Below are positions 1-9,200 of a DNA stretch of 16,487 nt, one piece after another; position 1 is the stretch's first letter; each line of letters opens with the position of its first letter. The notes below the pieces were generated by a model, which searched no databases, had not been told where the DNA came from, and saw nothing but the letters and a program-made list of their open reading frames with translations. The translations under genes were made by a program, and so were the position numbers. This DNA comes from Monoraphidium neglectum. Lineage: Eukaryota; Chlorophyta; Chlorophyceae; Sphaeropleales; Selenastraceae. The stretch is from positions 1-16,487 of the forward strand of contig NW_014012633.1 in NCBI RefSeq assembly GCF_000611645.1, read 5' to 3'.

Positions 1-206
1 GGGCGAGGGGGATCTGGCAAGGGGTGATTGTGTGACGTGCAACAGAGGCTTGAATGGCGGCAGCCGGGCGAGGCGCCAAGGACCCAAAACGGCTGCAGGC
101 CGCCAGGCGGCCGGCGACGTGACAGGCTTGCTGGTCGGCGGCGGCCGGGCGCAACCTGACAGAAAGCATAGCCGAAAGAGCCGCTGCCACTCCAGCGCCC
201 TCGCAC

Positions 207-1035
207 CTGCCCGGCGCCCTCTGCGACGCACACCACCGCGTGACCCTTGCTCTCAAGCACCTTGATAATGCAGGGGCGGCGTGGAATTGAACAAGTGAGG
301 GCGCGCAGGGGCAGTGCAGCAAGCTGCCAGCGTGGGACGGTGGCACCAGGCGTCGAGCGCCCCAAATCCCAACGGTCAATCCCTGCATCCTGGAACAGGC
401 GAGATGTGGTGGGCGGAGCGGCAGCAGCCCAAAAGGCACGGTGTCTTTGGAGTGAGGGGAAGAAAACTCACCTGCTCCAGGTATGCCATCAGCCCTGTGG
501 GCCCGTCCAGCTTGAACTGCACCTCCGGGATCAGCACCGCGTCAACCACACCTGTTTTTTGGGGGAGGAGAATGATACTAATGCGGGCGTTGTGGTTTGC
601 AAACGGCGTGGCCCAAGCAGTCCCACGCGCTTGCGCAGGTGGGCGCGCTCTCCCTGGAACGCACGCCTGGCGAATAAGTAATCAGTCGCAGTCAGCCGCT
701 AATGAGGTGCCAATTAATTGCAAATGTTGAGCTGTCCGCGTCTGGCGGCCGCTCACACTGCCGCGGCCCCCACCTGATGCCATGGAGGCCTGCACCGCGA
801 TGAACCCCGACTGGCGCCCCATCAGCTTCACCAGGCCGATGCCGTTGCGCGCAGATGACGCCTCCACCTGTGACGGACAAAGATGGAGCCGTCCAAATGC
901 GGCTGCGGGTGTTGTTGCCGCCATGTGGAGGAGAATGTGATGCTGCCACATCGGAGGCCGGGGGATCGGGTGCACCACGCAAGTGGCTGCGCAACCCCCA
1001 CCCCAACCCCCTAGGTACCGTACACACGCACGTGT

Positions 1036-1082
<47 letters not shown>

Positions 1083-1742
1083 AGGACTCAACCCTTGCCT
1101 TCAAACGCACCCACTCAACCAACGCACCCACTTTCAAACGCACCCACTTTCAAGCGCACCCACTCAACCAACGTCTGCACCCACTCAGCCGACCTTTGCG
1201 GCCAGCAGCGCCCTCTGGGCCTCCTCCACCGCGGTGTCGAAGCCGAAGCACTTGTCAATCAGCAGGATGTCATTGTCGATGGACTTGGGGATGCCGATGA
1301 CGTTACACGCCACGTCAGACTCTGGGTGTTTGAGCGCAGGAGCAGCGGGATGGAGGCCAGTCAGTGCATCCGCAGAGTTGGTGCATAGAGCGGTGGTTGC
1401 GGCGGCACACAGAGCCGGGCAAAGTGCTTAGCACAGCCTATAAAAAAAGGGCCGATTTTACACTGCGTTAGGATACACACAGCCTGGCATGCAGAATCTG
1501 AGGCGAAGAAAGTGCTTCAGGGCAGGTGAGGAGAGGGGTTCGGGCCGCACCTGCACACTTCTGCTGGATTGCGCTGGCGCCGGCGTTGCCGCCGTTGCCC
1601 CCGACCACAAACAGCATGTCCACCCCCCACATGTCAATGCGCTTGACAATCTCCCTGGAAGCGCGGCGAGCGACGGGGATACGTTTCACGATATATGATG
1701 GATGCTGCTGGCTTATGCATGATGTGTTTGGGGGGCACGCGC

Positions 1743-1799
<57 letters not shown>

Positions 1800-4227
1800 T
1801 GTGCGCTGTGCGCAAGCATGCGGCGCATTACGCATGCGTGCACCCTGTAGTGAGTGCTTGCGTTGCCGCCCCGGCTGCAGGTGCACAGCTGACCGGCAGC
1901 CCGCCACGCCCCTTCCCACGCCCATGGCCACGTGCAACCCCCTCGAGGCGCCCGCCCACTTGATGTTGGCGCCGCCGCGCGACGTGCCAAGGATGGTTCC
2001 GCCCTGCAGCTGGATGCCGTCCACGCTCTTTTTAGTCAGCACGATCGGCTTGTGGGTCTTGTCGTAAAAGCCCCTTGGGAGTGCCGAGGAAAAAAGGCGC
2101 AGGCAAGAGCAGGCACGTTCGGCGTTGCGCTTGCGGGAGCAGAGCGCAGAAAGCAGGCTGGCGGTAGCGTACGAGGCCACAGCAGCCGCAGGGCGCAACC
2201 TGACTGCCCGCAACTCATTGCACACATAGCTGCCGTCTCCATGCCGCCGCGTGGACCGGTCCAATCTGATCCAATGACTGAATTTGCCAGTCGCGCGACG
2301 CGGCCTCTGAGGGTTTGAAACCCCAAATGCGCGACGCATTCGCCCCCGCGCAGGCGCCCACCTGAAGCCGTAGCGAATGCCCAGTATGTTGCCCTCAGGC
2401 ACGCCATAGTCTGTCAGCTTATTGACCAGGCCCTGGGGGTGAAGATCCGGGGGTCAGGGCGGTGGGAGAAAGGGGGTGGGGGCAGCGGAAGCGGTGCAGG
2501 TAAAGAGGCTCAGACAGGGCGCGGGCGCCTGCGGAGCGGGCGCCATCTCTGGGCATTGACTGTGACGCTTGTGCACACGTGTTTGCTGCGGCTGGGGGTT
2601 CCGGCATGCACGCTCCACTCGCATGCACACAAACTCGCATGCGCACGTGCGCACGTGCGCAGGCGTGTGCGTGCGTGCGTGCGCAGCCCTCAGGGCACCC
2701 ACCGCGACGACGTCATTGAGGCCCGGGCAGAGGCCGCCGCACGTGACGATGGCGGCGGTGGTGTGCTTGGGGTCGTGGTAGATCGTGTCCCGCGCGCCTG
2801 TGGTCGGGCGAGAGGGGCTGGCAGAGGCTGGGCCGCCGGCGGACTTTGTGAAAGCGGGCTTGTTGGCACGCTTGGAGAGCCTGGGCCGGATGGCAACACG
2901 GTACGGAGGAGGGGGCCTCCCAACACACACGCTTGTCCCCCTGCCATGAGCAGGGCCATTGGCAGCGGCTGCAAGAGGCTCCCTCCACGCAGCGGGGAGA
3001 GGGGAGGGCACACGCGCTTCTGTCCCCCTGCCACGAGCGGCCAGCGGCGGCTTGCTGCTAGAGGCTCCCTCCGCAGCGGGGAGGGTGGGGGGCGGGAAGA
3101 TGCGTTGCACACCAGCGCGGATGGACCAGGGCGGAAGCGGCGTCGACAGCTGCTCAAGCGAAGCCTCCATCCAGTTCACAGCGCCGCGGCTGCCGGCCGC
3201 CGCCGTCTCGGTCTCCGCCGCGAGCTGCATCTGCGCGGCGGCGCCTGTTGATGGGACGGGGCAGGTGAAATTGTCGGGCCCCAGCGCTGATGGTGACTTC
3301 AGCAAACTGGCGGAATTAAGCCTTCGGCACGCACATTTCGGCACAGATTGCCCAGAACGCTGCCGGGCTTGTAGCCACCACAGACGGCAACCAAGCCATT
3401 GTGATGCCAAGCAGCCGGCAGCCCCGCGTGGCAGCACCAAGGCCCCCCACCGGCCCTCGCGCCGAGCGCTGACCGCCAAGTCCCTCACCGGCGGACATGC
3501 CAGATGCAAACCTCATCGATGTCAACGCCACACGGTCTGCATCGCTGACTGCATTTGGGGGGGGGGCGCAAGGGGAGCACAAGGCAGCACTGGCGTAGGT
3601 GGAGGGAATTGCTGATGCTGTCGCACAGACATAGCACAAGGCACCAGAGGTTTCAGGGACGCCAGGGGTGCGTGGGCGCAGGGGACGCACCGAAGCCGCC
3701 ACCAAAGTTGTTGTGGGGCACGAAGGGGCTCGGTCTGCGGGCGCGAGTGCGGTTGGGGCCGGCTGGGTGCAGCCGCTGCCTGTCGCCAGGCTTGCTGGCA
3801 GACAAGCAGCGCTGCATGCGACTGATTGCGCTGTCTGGTAGCGTGTCGCATGGTGCCTGCTCCGGACCATGCAGCACGGGGGCCCGCAGAGTGCCGCCTG
3901 CATGAGCGGCGCGCGCACGCATCACACAACACATGGCCTCGTCGCACCTGGCGGCGAGGACGTGGCGCAGGTCGGGGCACTCCAGCACGTCGTCAGCACC
4001 AGGCATCACTGCAGAGGTGTGGACCCACGGTTTAGCAACTGGCTGCATAACAACAATGGCGTGGAGGCGGGGAGCGCCGCATCGCATGCTCCGGCCGCAC
4101 CTGTCGTGATGGGCGGCGGGGTCGCACCAGCATAGCGTGCGATCGCCGCGCGCCTCATGGGAGGTGCCCCTTGGATGGGACAGCGTCCTAGTCCCACTTG
4201 ATGGGATGTAAGGCGTGTTGTCTGCAT
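207..4227 (-). CDS. PFK: Plant-type 6-phosphofructokinase, 3' end cut by window edge
   Basis: Phosphorylates fructose 6-phosphate to fructose 1,6-bisphosphate in glycolysis. Exons, 5' to 3': 4227-4101, 4008-3948, 3734-3691, 3548-3489, 3244-3113, 2797-2703, 2432-2362, 2073-1960, 1654-1551, 1321-1194, 867-774, 551-472, 260-207; all phases agree, giving 388 codons before the edge. Family motifs in order: [14 protein letters not shown] (about residues 157-172), [22 protein letters not shown] (251-261), PKSIDND (281-287, with catalytic Asp285), [26 protein letters not shown] (substrate loop), LIPE and VAEGAGQ. These match the plant/green-algal ATP-dependent group, seen here by motif memory only. 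The usual GGDG reads GGNG. The N-terminal 140 residues are weakly conserved. The start is uncertain: ATG at 4227 or, in frame, at 4158, and neither has a strong context. Compartment is not resolved. The remaining C-terminal part lies left of base 1. Confidence 0.92.
1037..1078. repeat. (CA)21 microsatellite in PFK intron 10
   Basis: An uninterrupted CA/TG run inside the intron between the exons at 1321-1194 and 867-774. It is immediately followed (1105-1186) by a degenerate tandem repeat. It produces long false reading frames of Thr-His or Val-Cys. Confidence 0.97.
1105..1186. repeat. Tandem 16-17 base repeat in PFK intron 10
   Basis: Five copies of a unit around GCACCCACT start at about 1105, 1122, 1138, 1154 and 1175, with spacers alternating between a TTCAA type and a CAACCA type. 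It is intronic and close to the intron's donor side. Confidence 0.9.
1739..1794. repeat. (CG)9(TG)19 alternating tract in PFK intron 8
   Basis: A CG run (1739-1756) passes directly into a GT run (1757-1794), and further alternating bases follow to about 1808. The whole block is alternating purine-pyrimidine, the classic Z-DNA-prone composition. It lies in the intron between the exons at 2073-1960 and 1654-1551. Confidence 0.95.
2640..2661. repeat. 22-base perfect palindrome with two CACGTG cores in PFK intron 6
   Basis: The sequence is its own reverse complement and contains CACGTG at 2644-2649 and 2652-2657. It sits in an alternating purine-pyrimidine stretch (about 2636-2686) inside the intron between the exons at 2797-2703 and 2432-2362. 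CACGTG is the core recognised by G-box/E-box (bZIP, bHLH) factors; any regulatory role is inference. Confidence 0.9.
2926..3084. repeat. Imperfect direct duplication, about 76 bases, in PFK intron 5
   Basis: Copy 1 (about 2926-3001) and copy 2 (about 3009-3084) share CACACGC, TGTCCCCCTGCCA, GAGGCTCCCTCC and GCAGCGGGGAG in the same order with small insertions and deletions. The duplication makes up about half of the 315-base intron. Confidence 0.8.
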
Positions 4228-4898
4228 ACTGCGCTCAGGGAGGGGTGTAGAGCGGGCTTTCCTTGGCTTGTTGTGGTGGATAAAAGGACGCTTTTATTGA
4301 TATAGCTGTTTGTGCAAAGCAGAAAAATTGCTTGAGGCTCAACTGGCTGCGATCGAGGGCTTTTAGTCCAGATCACTCGGGCTCACGACAAAATAGGCAC
4401 CTCGCGACAAAATACATGAGACTGTCAGAATCATTAAGGCGGCCATGATAACGTACCGACCAGTCGCGGCAACGCAAGCACTGGACCCGATCAACGCAGA
4501 GCCGGAACACACCAAACACGCCTAGCAACGCCGCACACACGGCGTATGGCGGTATAAACGCATACAAACTTCAACATACACACGCGCAACTGCGCTTTTG
4601 GGAAAGGGTTTGCAACATCGTTCTCGGCTGGTACTCACTAGGCCGTGTGTCGCCTTCCCCTCCCCCCCCCCACCCGGCCACCGTCAATGATGCGTCTAGT
4701 GCCCCATCCCTGACCCATCACAATCCGCTGTCCCTTCAGATCTCTACACCTGACGCCGCGAGGAGATTTGACTTCACCTCCATGTCGTCCCGAGGTCATG
4801 CATCTGCTTTTTTGTACGAGGTGCTTGACTGCTGCTGCTGCTGTGTGCACGCCGTATGCCTGGTGCTTGGCCGAAACTCCAGGTCATTGACCGTAGGG
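4228..4898. other. PFK upstream region, no convincing gene
   Basis: Less GC-rich than its surroundings, with short frames on both strands that lack motifs or splice support. It most likely holds the PFK promoter and 5' untranslated region. A run of C at 4664-4672 and a short CTG run at 4830-4841 are the only repeats. Confidence 0.5.
4280..4297. other. AT-rich perfect hairpin upstream of PFK
   Basis: ATAAAAG and its complement CTTTTAT are separated by GACG, giving a 7-base stem and 4-base loop about 55-70 bases upstream of the 4227 ATG. It stands out as an AT-rich island in GC-rich DNA. On the minus strand it includes AATAAAAG, which could act as a TATA-like element for PFK (inference). Confidence 0.5.
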
Positions 4899-4903
4899 TT
4901 ACA
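4899..4903 (-). terminator. TGTAA signal downstream of the candidate exon at 4988-5035
   Basis: TGTAA on the minus strand, about 85 bases after the TAA of the candidate terminal exon. It is the main support for a gene there, but a five-base signal can occur by chance. Confidence 0.3.
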
Positions 4904-4987
4904 AATCGACCCTTGCAAAACAAAAATGATTTCAAGCGCTGCGTTAAGTTGAGTTCAGTTTCTGCGCGCGCACGCGATCGTGCTCTT

Positions 4988-5035
4988 TTAAGCCGCACCC
5001 AGCTCCGCCCACGACAGGCTCCCCACCTTGACCAG
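4988..5035 (-). CDS. Possible terminal exon of an unrecognised small gene
   Basis: A pyrimidine-rich run (5043-5060) leads into an acceptor-like CACAAAG at 5036, followed by 15 codons reading LVKVGSLSWAELGAA and TAA at 4988-4990. A TGTAA polyadenylation signal lies about 85 bases further on (4899-4903). This is the layout of a last exon in this genome, between the PFK and fucosyltransferase genes and on the same strand. I could not assemble convincing upstream exons in 5050-5826, so the gene itself is unproven. Confidence 0.22.
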   Translation of the reverse strand: MVKVGSLSWAELGAA

Positions 5036-5196
5036 CTTTGTGAGGCGGGAGGGGGGGGGACGCCGATGGTACAGGGCTCACGCATGCATGCAGCCCAGTG
5101 TATGCTAGGTTCTAGTCCCGTTATGTCGGAGCAAAACCAGGCACCGATGCCCTGCTGTCAGCGCGCGGGCCGCGATGCGCTGCACAGAAGGCCGCG

Positions 5197-5484
5197 GTGC
5201 GTCGGCGGAACACACACCGGTGGTGCAGCCACTGTACAGAAGCCCTTCTGCAGCGCAGTGCCGATGCCGGGGCCAGGGCCAGTGTCAAACCGTGGCCCGG
5301 GCATACAGCTCGAGGGAGTGTGAAGGCGCCGCTTTGCCGCATCGCAGCAAATCGGGTGGAGGTTCCGCGCGGCGCCAAGGTGGGCCGGCCCACAGGGGCA
5401 CCAAACAAGAAACGAAGCAGGGCTGGCGACAAACATAGAATGCGCGGCGCAGGCCGCGTGTGTACACCGTGCCACAGAGCGTAA
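5197..5484 (+). CDS. Possible plus-strand coding frame with AT-hook-like patch
   Basis: This frame contains VPRGAKVGRPTGAPNKKRSR, a basic Gly-Arg-Pro patch resembling an AT-hook, with codons that mostly end in G or C. A second plus frame (5506-5997) continues with KEKGARQNRSGVCSECAGAR and further Cys residues, reminiscent of a small zinc-binding region, and also has GC-ending codons. A spliced plus-strand gene joining the two is conceivable, for instance a GTGTGT donor at 5459 and a CAACAG acceptor near 5520, but the implied intron is only about 60 bases. No TGTAA signal follows nearby. Antisense shadow or chance is the main alternative. Confidence 0.2.
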   Translation: MRRRNTHRWCSHCTEALLQRSADAGARASVKPWPGHTARGSVKAPLCRIAANRVEVPRGAKVGRPTGAPNKKRSRAGDKHRMRGAGRVCTPCHRA

Positions 5485-5826
5485 CGTTGCTGGACGCTGA
5501 ATGCGATGGGGACGCAACAGCATCACACAAACAACCAAACAACACGTGCATCCGTTCGCATTTCAAGTGTGAACCCCAAAGTGCCAGTGATGGTGAAGGA
5601 GAAGGGCGCACGGCAGAACCGCAGTGGCGTTTGCAGCGAGTGCGCCGGCGCGAGATGCGCGCTGAGGCCCGGCCCGCGCGCGCCGTGCCCGCCCAAGAGT
5701 CCGGGCGAGGGCGCAGTCGCGCGCGGCGCCCTGGTCTCGGCTGTTGCTAAAATGTTTGTGCCTGTGGCAAAATTGTTTGCTGCCGGAGGGGTAGGAATGG
5801 GTGCGCAAGCCTTGCTGGCCGGTCAC

Positions 5827-5831
5827 TTACA
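5827..5831 (-). terminator. Polyadenylation signal (TGTAA) of the fucosyltransferase-like gene
   Basis: TTACA on the plus strand reads TGTAA on the coding strand, the usual green-algal polyadenylation signal. It is the first one after the stop at 6281, implying a 3' untranslated region of about 450 bases that carries the long CAG tracts. Confidence 0.5.
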
Positions 5832-6103
5832 ATGGAGCGCCACGAGCCGCGCCGTGTCCCTCTGCTGGTGGCGCGGCAGGCGGCCCCTGAGGGGCCGCGC
5901 GTGTCAAGAAAGGGCGCCGGTTGGGGCGGAGCCGCTGCGAGTGCGCCGGCGTCTGGCGATGCACCGACGCCTTGACGCCGGCTGGCGGCTTGCATAGTCC
6001 CTCGTGCGCGTGCTGCTGCTGCTGCTAATGGTGACACGCCGCCCAGGAGTTGCTGCTCGCTACTTCGCCAAGTGTGGCTGCTCCATGCCACTGCAGCAGC
6101 CGG

Positions 6104-6138
<35 letters not shown>
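6104..6138. repeat. (GCT)n/(AGC)n tract in the 3' untranslated region of the fucosyltransferase-like gene
   Basis: About eleven trinucleotide units, the second CAG/CTG-class block downstream of the stop codon at 6281 on the coding strand. The sequence between it and the 18-unit tract (6139-6202) is also rich in CTGC, suggesting a decayed longer array. Confidence 0.93.
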
Positions 6139-6140
<2 letters not shown>

Positions 6141-6201
6141 CATGCTGCTTCCGCTGCATACGCTGCATCTGCAGCGTCAGCTGCTGCATCAATGGCCATC
6201 A

Positions 6202-6202
<1 letters not shown>

Positions 6203-6256
<54 letters not shown>
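6203..6256. repeat. (CTG)18, read as (CAG)18 just after the fucosyltransferase stop
   Basis: Eighteen uninterrupted CTG units on the plus strand, CAG on the coding strand. The tract starts 24 bases after the TAG stop at 6281-6283 and is in the same frame as the coding sequence. Confidence 0.97.
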
Positions 6257-6258
<2 letters not shown>

Positions 6259-6280
6259 GCCGCCGCCTGAGCGACGCCCG

Positions 6281-9200
6281 CTAGAGCACCTGCCGCTGCA
6301 GCGGCATCGCCGCCGTGGCGGTCGTGTCCAGCGGTGCAAAGTGCGTGCAGCGCTCGAACAGCGCGTCCGTCCCAATCTTCGACGTGTCGACGAAGACGTC
6401 TGCCATCCGAGGGTGGCCCAGCAGCACACGGTACTCCCTGCGTGCGCGGGCAGCGCCACGCAGACGCGTGCGGCACGTCAGCAGCAGCGAGGGAGGGGCG
6501 CAAGCGGCGGCACATCGCAAGCTCGCTGGCATGCTGGTGTCCTTGCCGGGTTGAGGGAGCACAAGCAGGACGCGTGCAGGTAGCTGCAATGCAGCGAAAG
6601 CCACCCTATGTCCCGGCCGACCAGCCCTCCAGGGGCCAGGCCAAAGCTGAGCCCCTTCCGAGCCAGCCTCGCGGGCTGGTGAGCTGGATGTGTACAGTGT
6701 GCAGCCCACACCGCCTTCACACCTTGAAGGCCAGGCACCGCAGCCTTTGCCTCCCACTCCAGCTTCCCATCCCCTCCCGGCCTCCATCAACCTCACCCTA
6801 CCATCCAACCCCCACCCAGACCCCATCATCTATCATTTCGCACAACCCTTTGCCTTGCGCCACAACCCTCCCAAAACACAGCCACTCCATCATCGTGTTG
6901 GCGTGTATCTCAAGCTTGCACCCGCTCGCCACAAAAGCCCACTGGCGCCTGTACAACCCCCACCTGAGGTAAACGCTGAAGGTGGACGACCCCAGCCCCA
7001 CAAAGTTGTTGCTGTTGGACAGCACGAGAAAGTCCACCAGCGCCTCCTGCTCGGGGTTGAGCTCCTTGAGCATCTGGGGCGGCAGGTACAGCTCCTTGTA
7101 CTGCACGGGGAAAGAGGGGAGTCGGGTCGACAGTCACATGGCGCACAGGCGGGGAGTAACAATTAAATAAGGCCGTGCACACCACCAGAGAGCCAGGGGC
7201 TGCGGGCCGTTGCATCGGGTTGAGGAGGCCCCCAAGATCACATAAATGAGCAAGCAACAGCAAGAAGAAGATCATTGCAGAGCTTGTCACGACGAAAGAA
7301 GCAAAGGGAGAAGCCTCAGCAAATCTCCTCGGAACAAGTTTGCTGCGGACTCTGCAGGGTATCTGCAGAATGCAAGAGGACGCACCCCCGTCACGGGCGC
7401 CGCCCCGCCGCGCGCCAGCCCCCGCACCTGCACCGTCTTGCTGTGCGGCCGCAGGAACTTGAGCATGTTCTGCATCTCCTCGCTCGCGTCGTACGACAGC
7501 AGGCCGCTGGCTATGTACAGGTCTTTGGCCGTGGTGAACCCCGCCGCCGCAAACGACTTTGCGTACTCCGCGAGATATTTCCGCAGCCCCCCAAGTATCC
7601 GCGCCCAGTCCACCGCGTCCTTCTCCAGCCGCAGGTGGGCGCCGTTGTAGTGCGAGATGCCCGCGGTGCGCATGCCGTTGATGACCGTGCGCGCCATCTG
7701 GACGATCGTGCGGTTGAACTTGAGGGCGGTGGCGGCCTCCTGGGCGCTCTCCATGCAGGTGAGGGTCCTAAGTGGGATTGCAAGGTGGGGGGAGTGGTTG
7801 GGTCAGTCATGGTTGGCAGGCGGGAGAGGGGGCGTGGTCCGCAGCGGTGCCTGGAAGCCGACGCTGGCCAGCAGCGCCGCTCCAAACGCCTTGTTGCCCC
7901 ACTGCTCTTGCACTCCGCCTCCCCAGCCACTCCGTCCTGCTCCCGCCGCCGCCCGCCGCCCGCCCCTCCGCCTGCCGCCAAGGCAGCCGTGCGCGAGGCG
8001 GCTCCCCTGGCTCGACCCCGCAACATGGCGAGGGGGCACCTCGACCTCACATGATGGAGAGGAAGGGGCAGGGCAGGTCCAGGACGACAGTGGTGTTGTG
8101 GGGCCACCCCGCGTCCACCAGCTCCTGGTGCTTGGCCATGATCCTGTCCGCCGCGCGGTCCCAGAGGTACCAGATGTGCATGCTCTGCAGGTAGGTGTCT
8201 GGCAGCTGTACCACCTGCAGGGAGGTCCAGACGTTTGTGTTTGCACGCAGGATGCTCGGGTGTGGATATCCATCAATTGCCACTTTCACTCATTATGATG
8301 CTAATGATGATCATGAGGCAGGTCAGCGCACCCCACAACGCGCTGCAACACAGTCGATGCCAGCGCCTGCTGCATTAGCACGCAACGTCCTGCACGCTTC
8401 CAGTGCGCCAACAATCGGGCTGCAGGCGTGCGTGGGTCGCCGCGCGCCTGCTCTGGTCGGATCCCCGGCATCTTGTAGCGCGGGAATGCGTCCTGAGGGT
8501 GCATGCAATCTGGGAAAGACTCATACGGCGGCGTCCGATGGATCTTGATGCCTGCGCTCAGCTCAAGGGGATGGGTGGCGGTGGAAGTGGAGCGAGCAGT
8601 TGTCAGGAAGAGGGCCGACTGCCTATAGGGACTGCCGCCTCGCCTGTGGTAGAGAGCCGCGGCCGCTGCTCCGTGTCGGCGTCAAGGCGGCCACTGGTGG
8701 GGCGGTGGCACCGCCGCTGCCGCCGCGAGATGCTGTGCTTTGCTGCTGTGCGTGGTGGCTGCGCATGTGGCGCACGTCAGGTTTCGTGCACTACCAGCCG
8801 CCCGCGTAGCGCACTCCCTGCTCTTCGGCGCTGCTCGCCCGCTGGCTTCGCGGATGCGACACACGGTGCCGCACAGTGCGGCCCCTGCAAGTCTTCTCCA
8901 TGGCTGGCGTTGCAGCTGCTGCATCGTTTTGACTTCTGCGTTCATGCTGCGTCATGCTGCTTCATGCTGCATGGTGCTGTCCTGCTGTGGTGATTCCAGC
9001 TGCGGCTCCTCCATCCTCCCGAGTGCCATGCAACTGCTGCCATGCACGCGCTGCCGCAGCATCCGCTGCACCCAACTGCCGTTCTCCAAAGCACAACTAG
9101 TGCGCCTCCGCCTCCCCTCCAGCACCTCTCGCCACAGCTAGGGGCCGTGAGACAGAACGGCGTCGTAGCCGCGCGGCCACAGCTACGCGGCCACAGCCAC

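Noticed and set aside
1..206. A further PFK exon at the left edge
   Set aside because: The CTTGCCAG near base 13 could be an acceptor, but the 12 bases after it do not match the expected next residues in any frame.
692..1300. Reading frames of alternating Val-Cys or Thr-His residues
   Set aside because: They are translations of the (CA)21 microsatellite inside a PFK intron.
1468..2402. Long frames on both strands around the CG/GT tract
   Set aside because: They run through a microsatellite and across PFK introns; only the parts matching PFK exons show family motifs.
2454..3509. A 351-codon uninterrupted minus frame
   Set aside because: It contains two true PFK exons (3244-3113 and 2797-2703) joined by intron sequence that happens to be open; family motifs and splice sites support splicing.
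6050..6583. Poly-Leu, poly-Cys and poly-Ala frames
   Set aside because: They are shadow translations of the CTG tracts in the 3' untranslated region.
7275..8054. A 259-codon plus frame
   Set aside because: It is antisense to fucosyltransferase exon 5, which carries the HLRLEKD motif on the minus strand.
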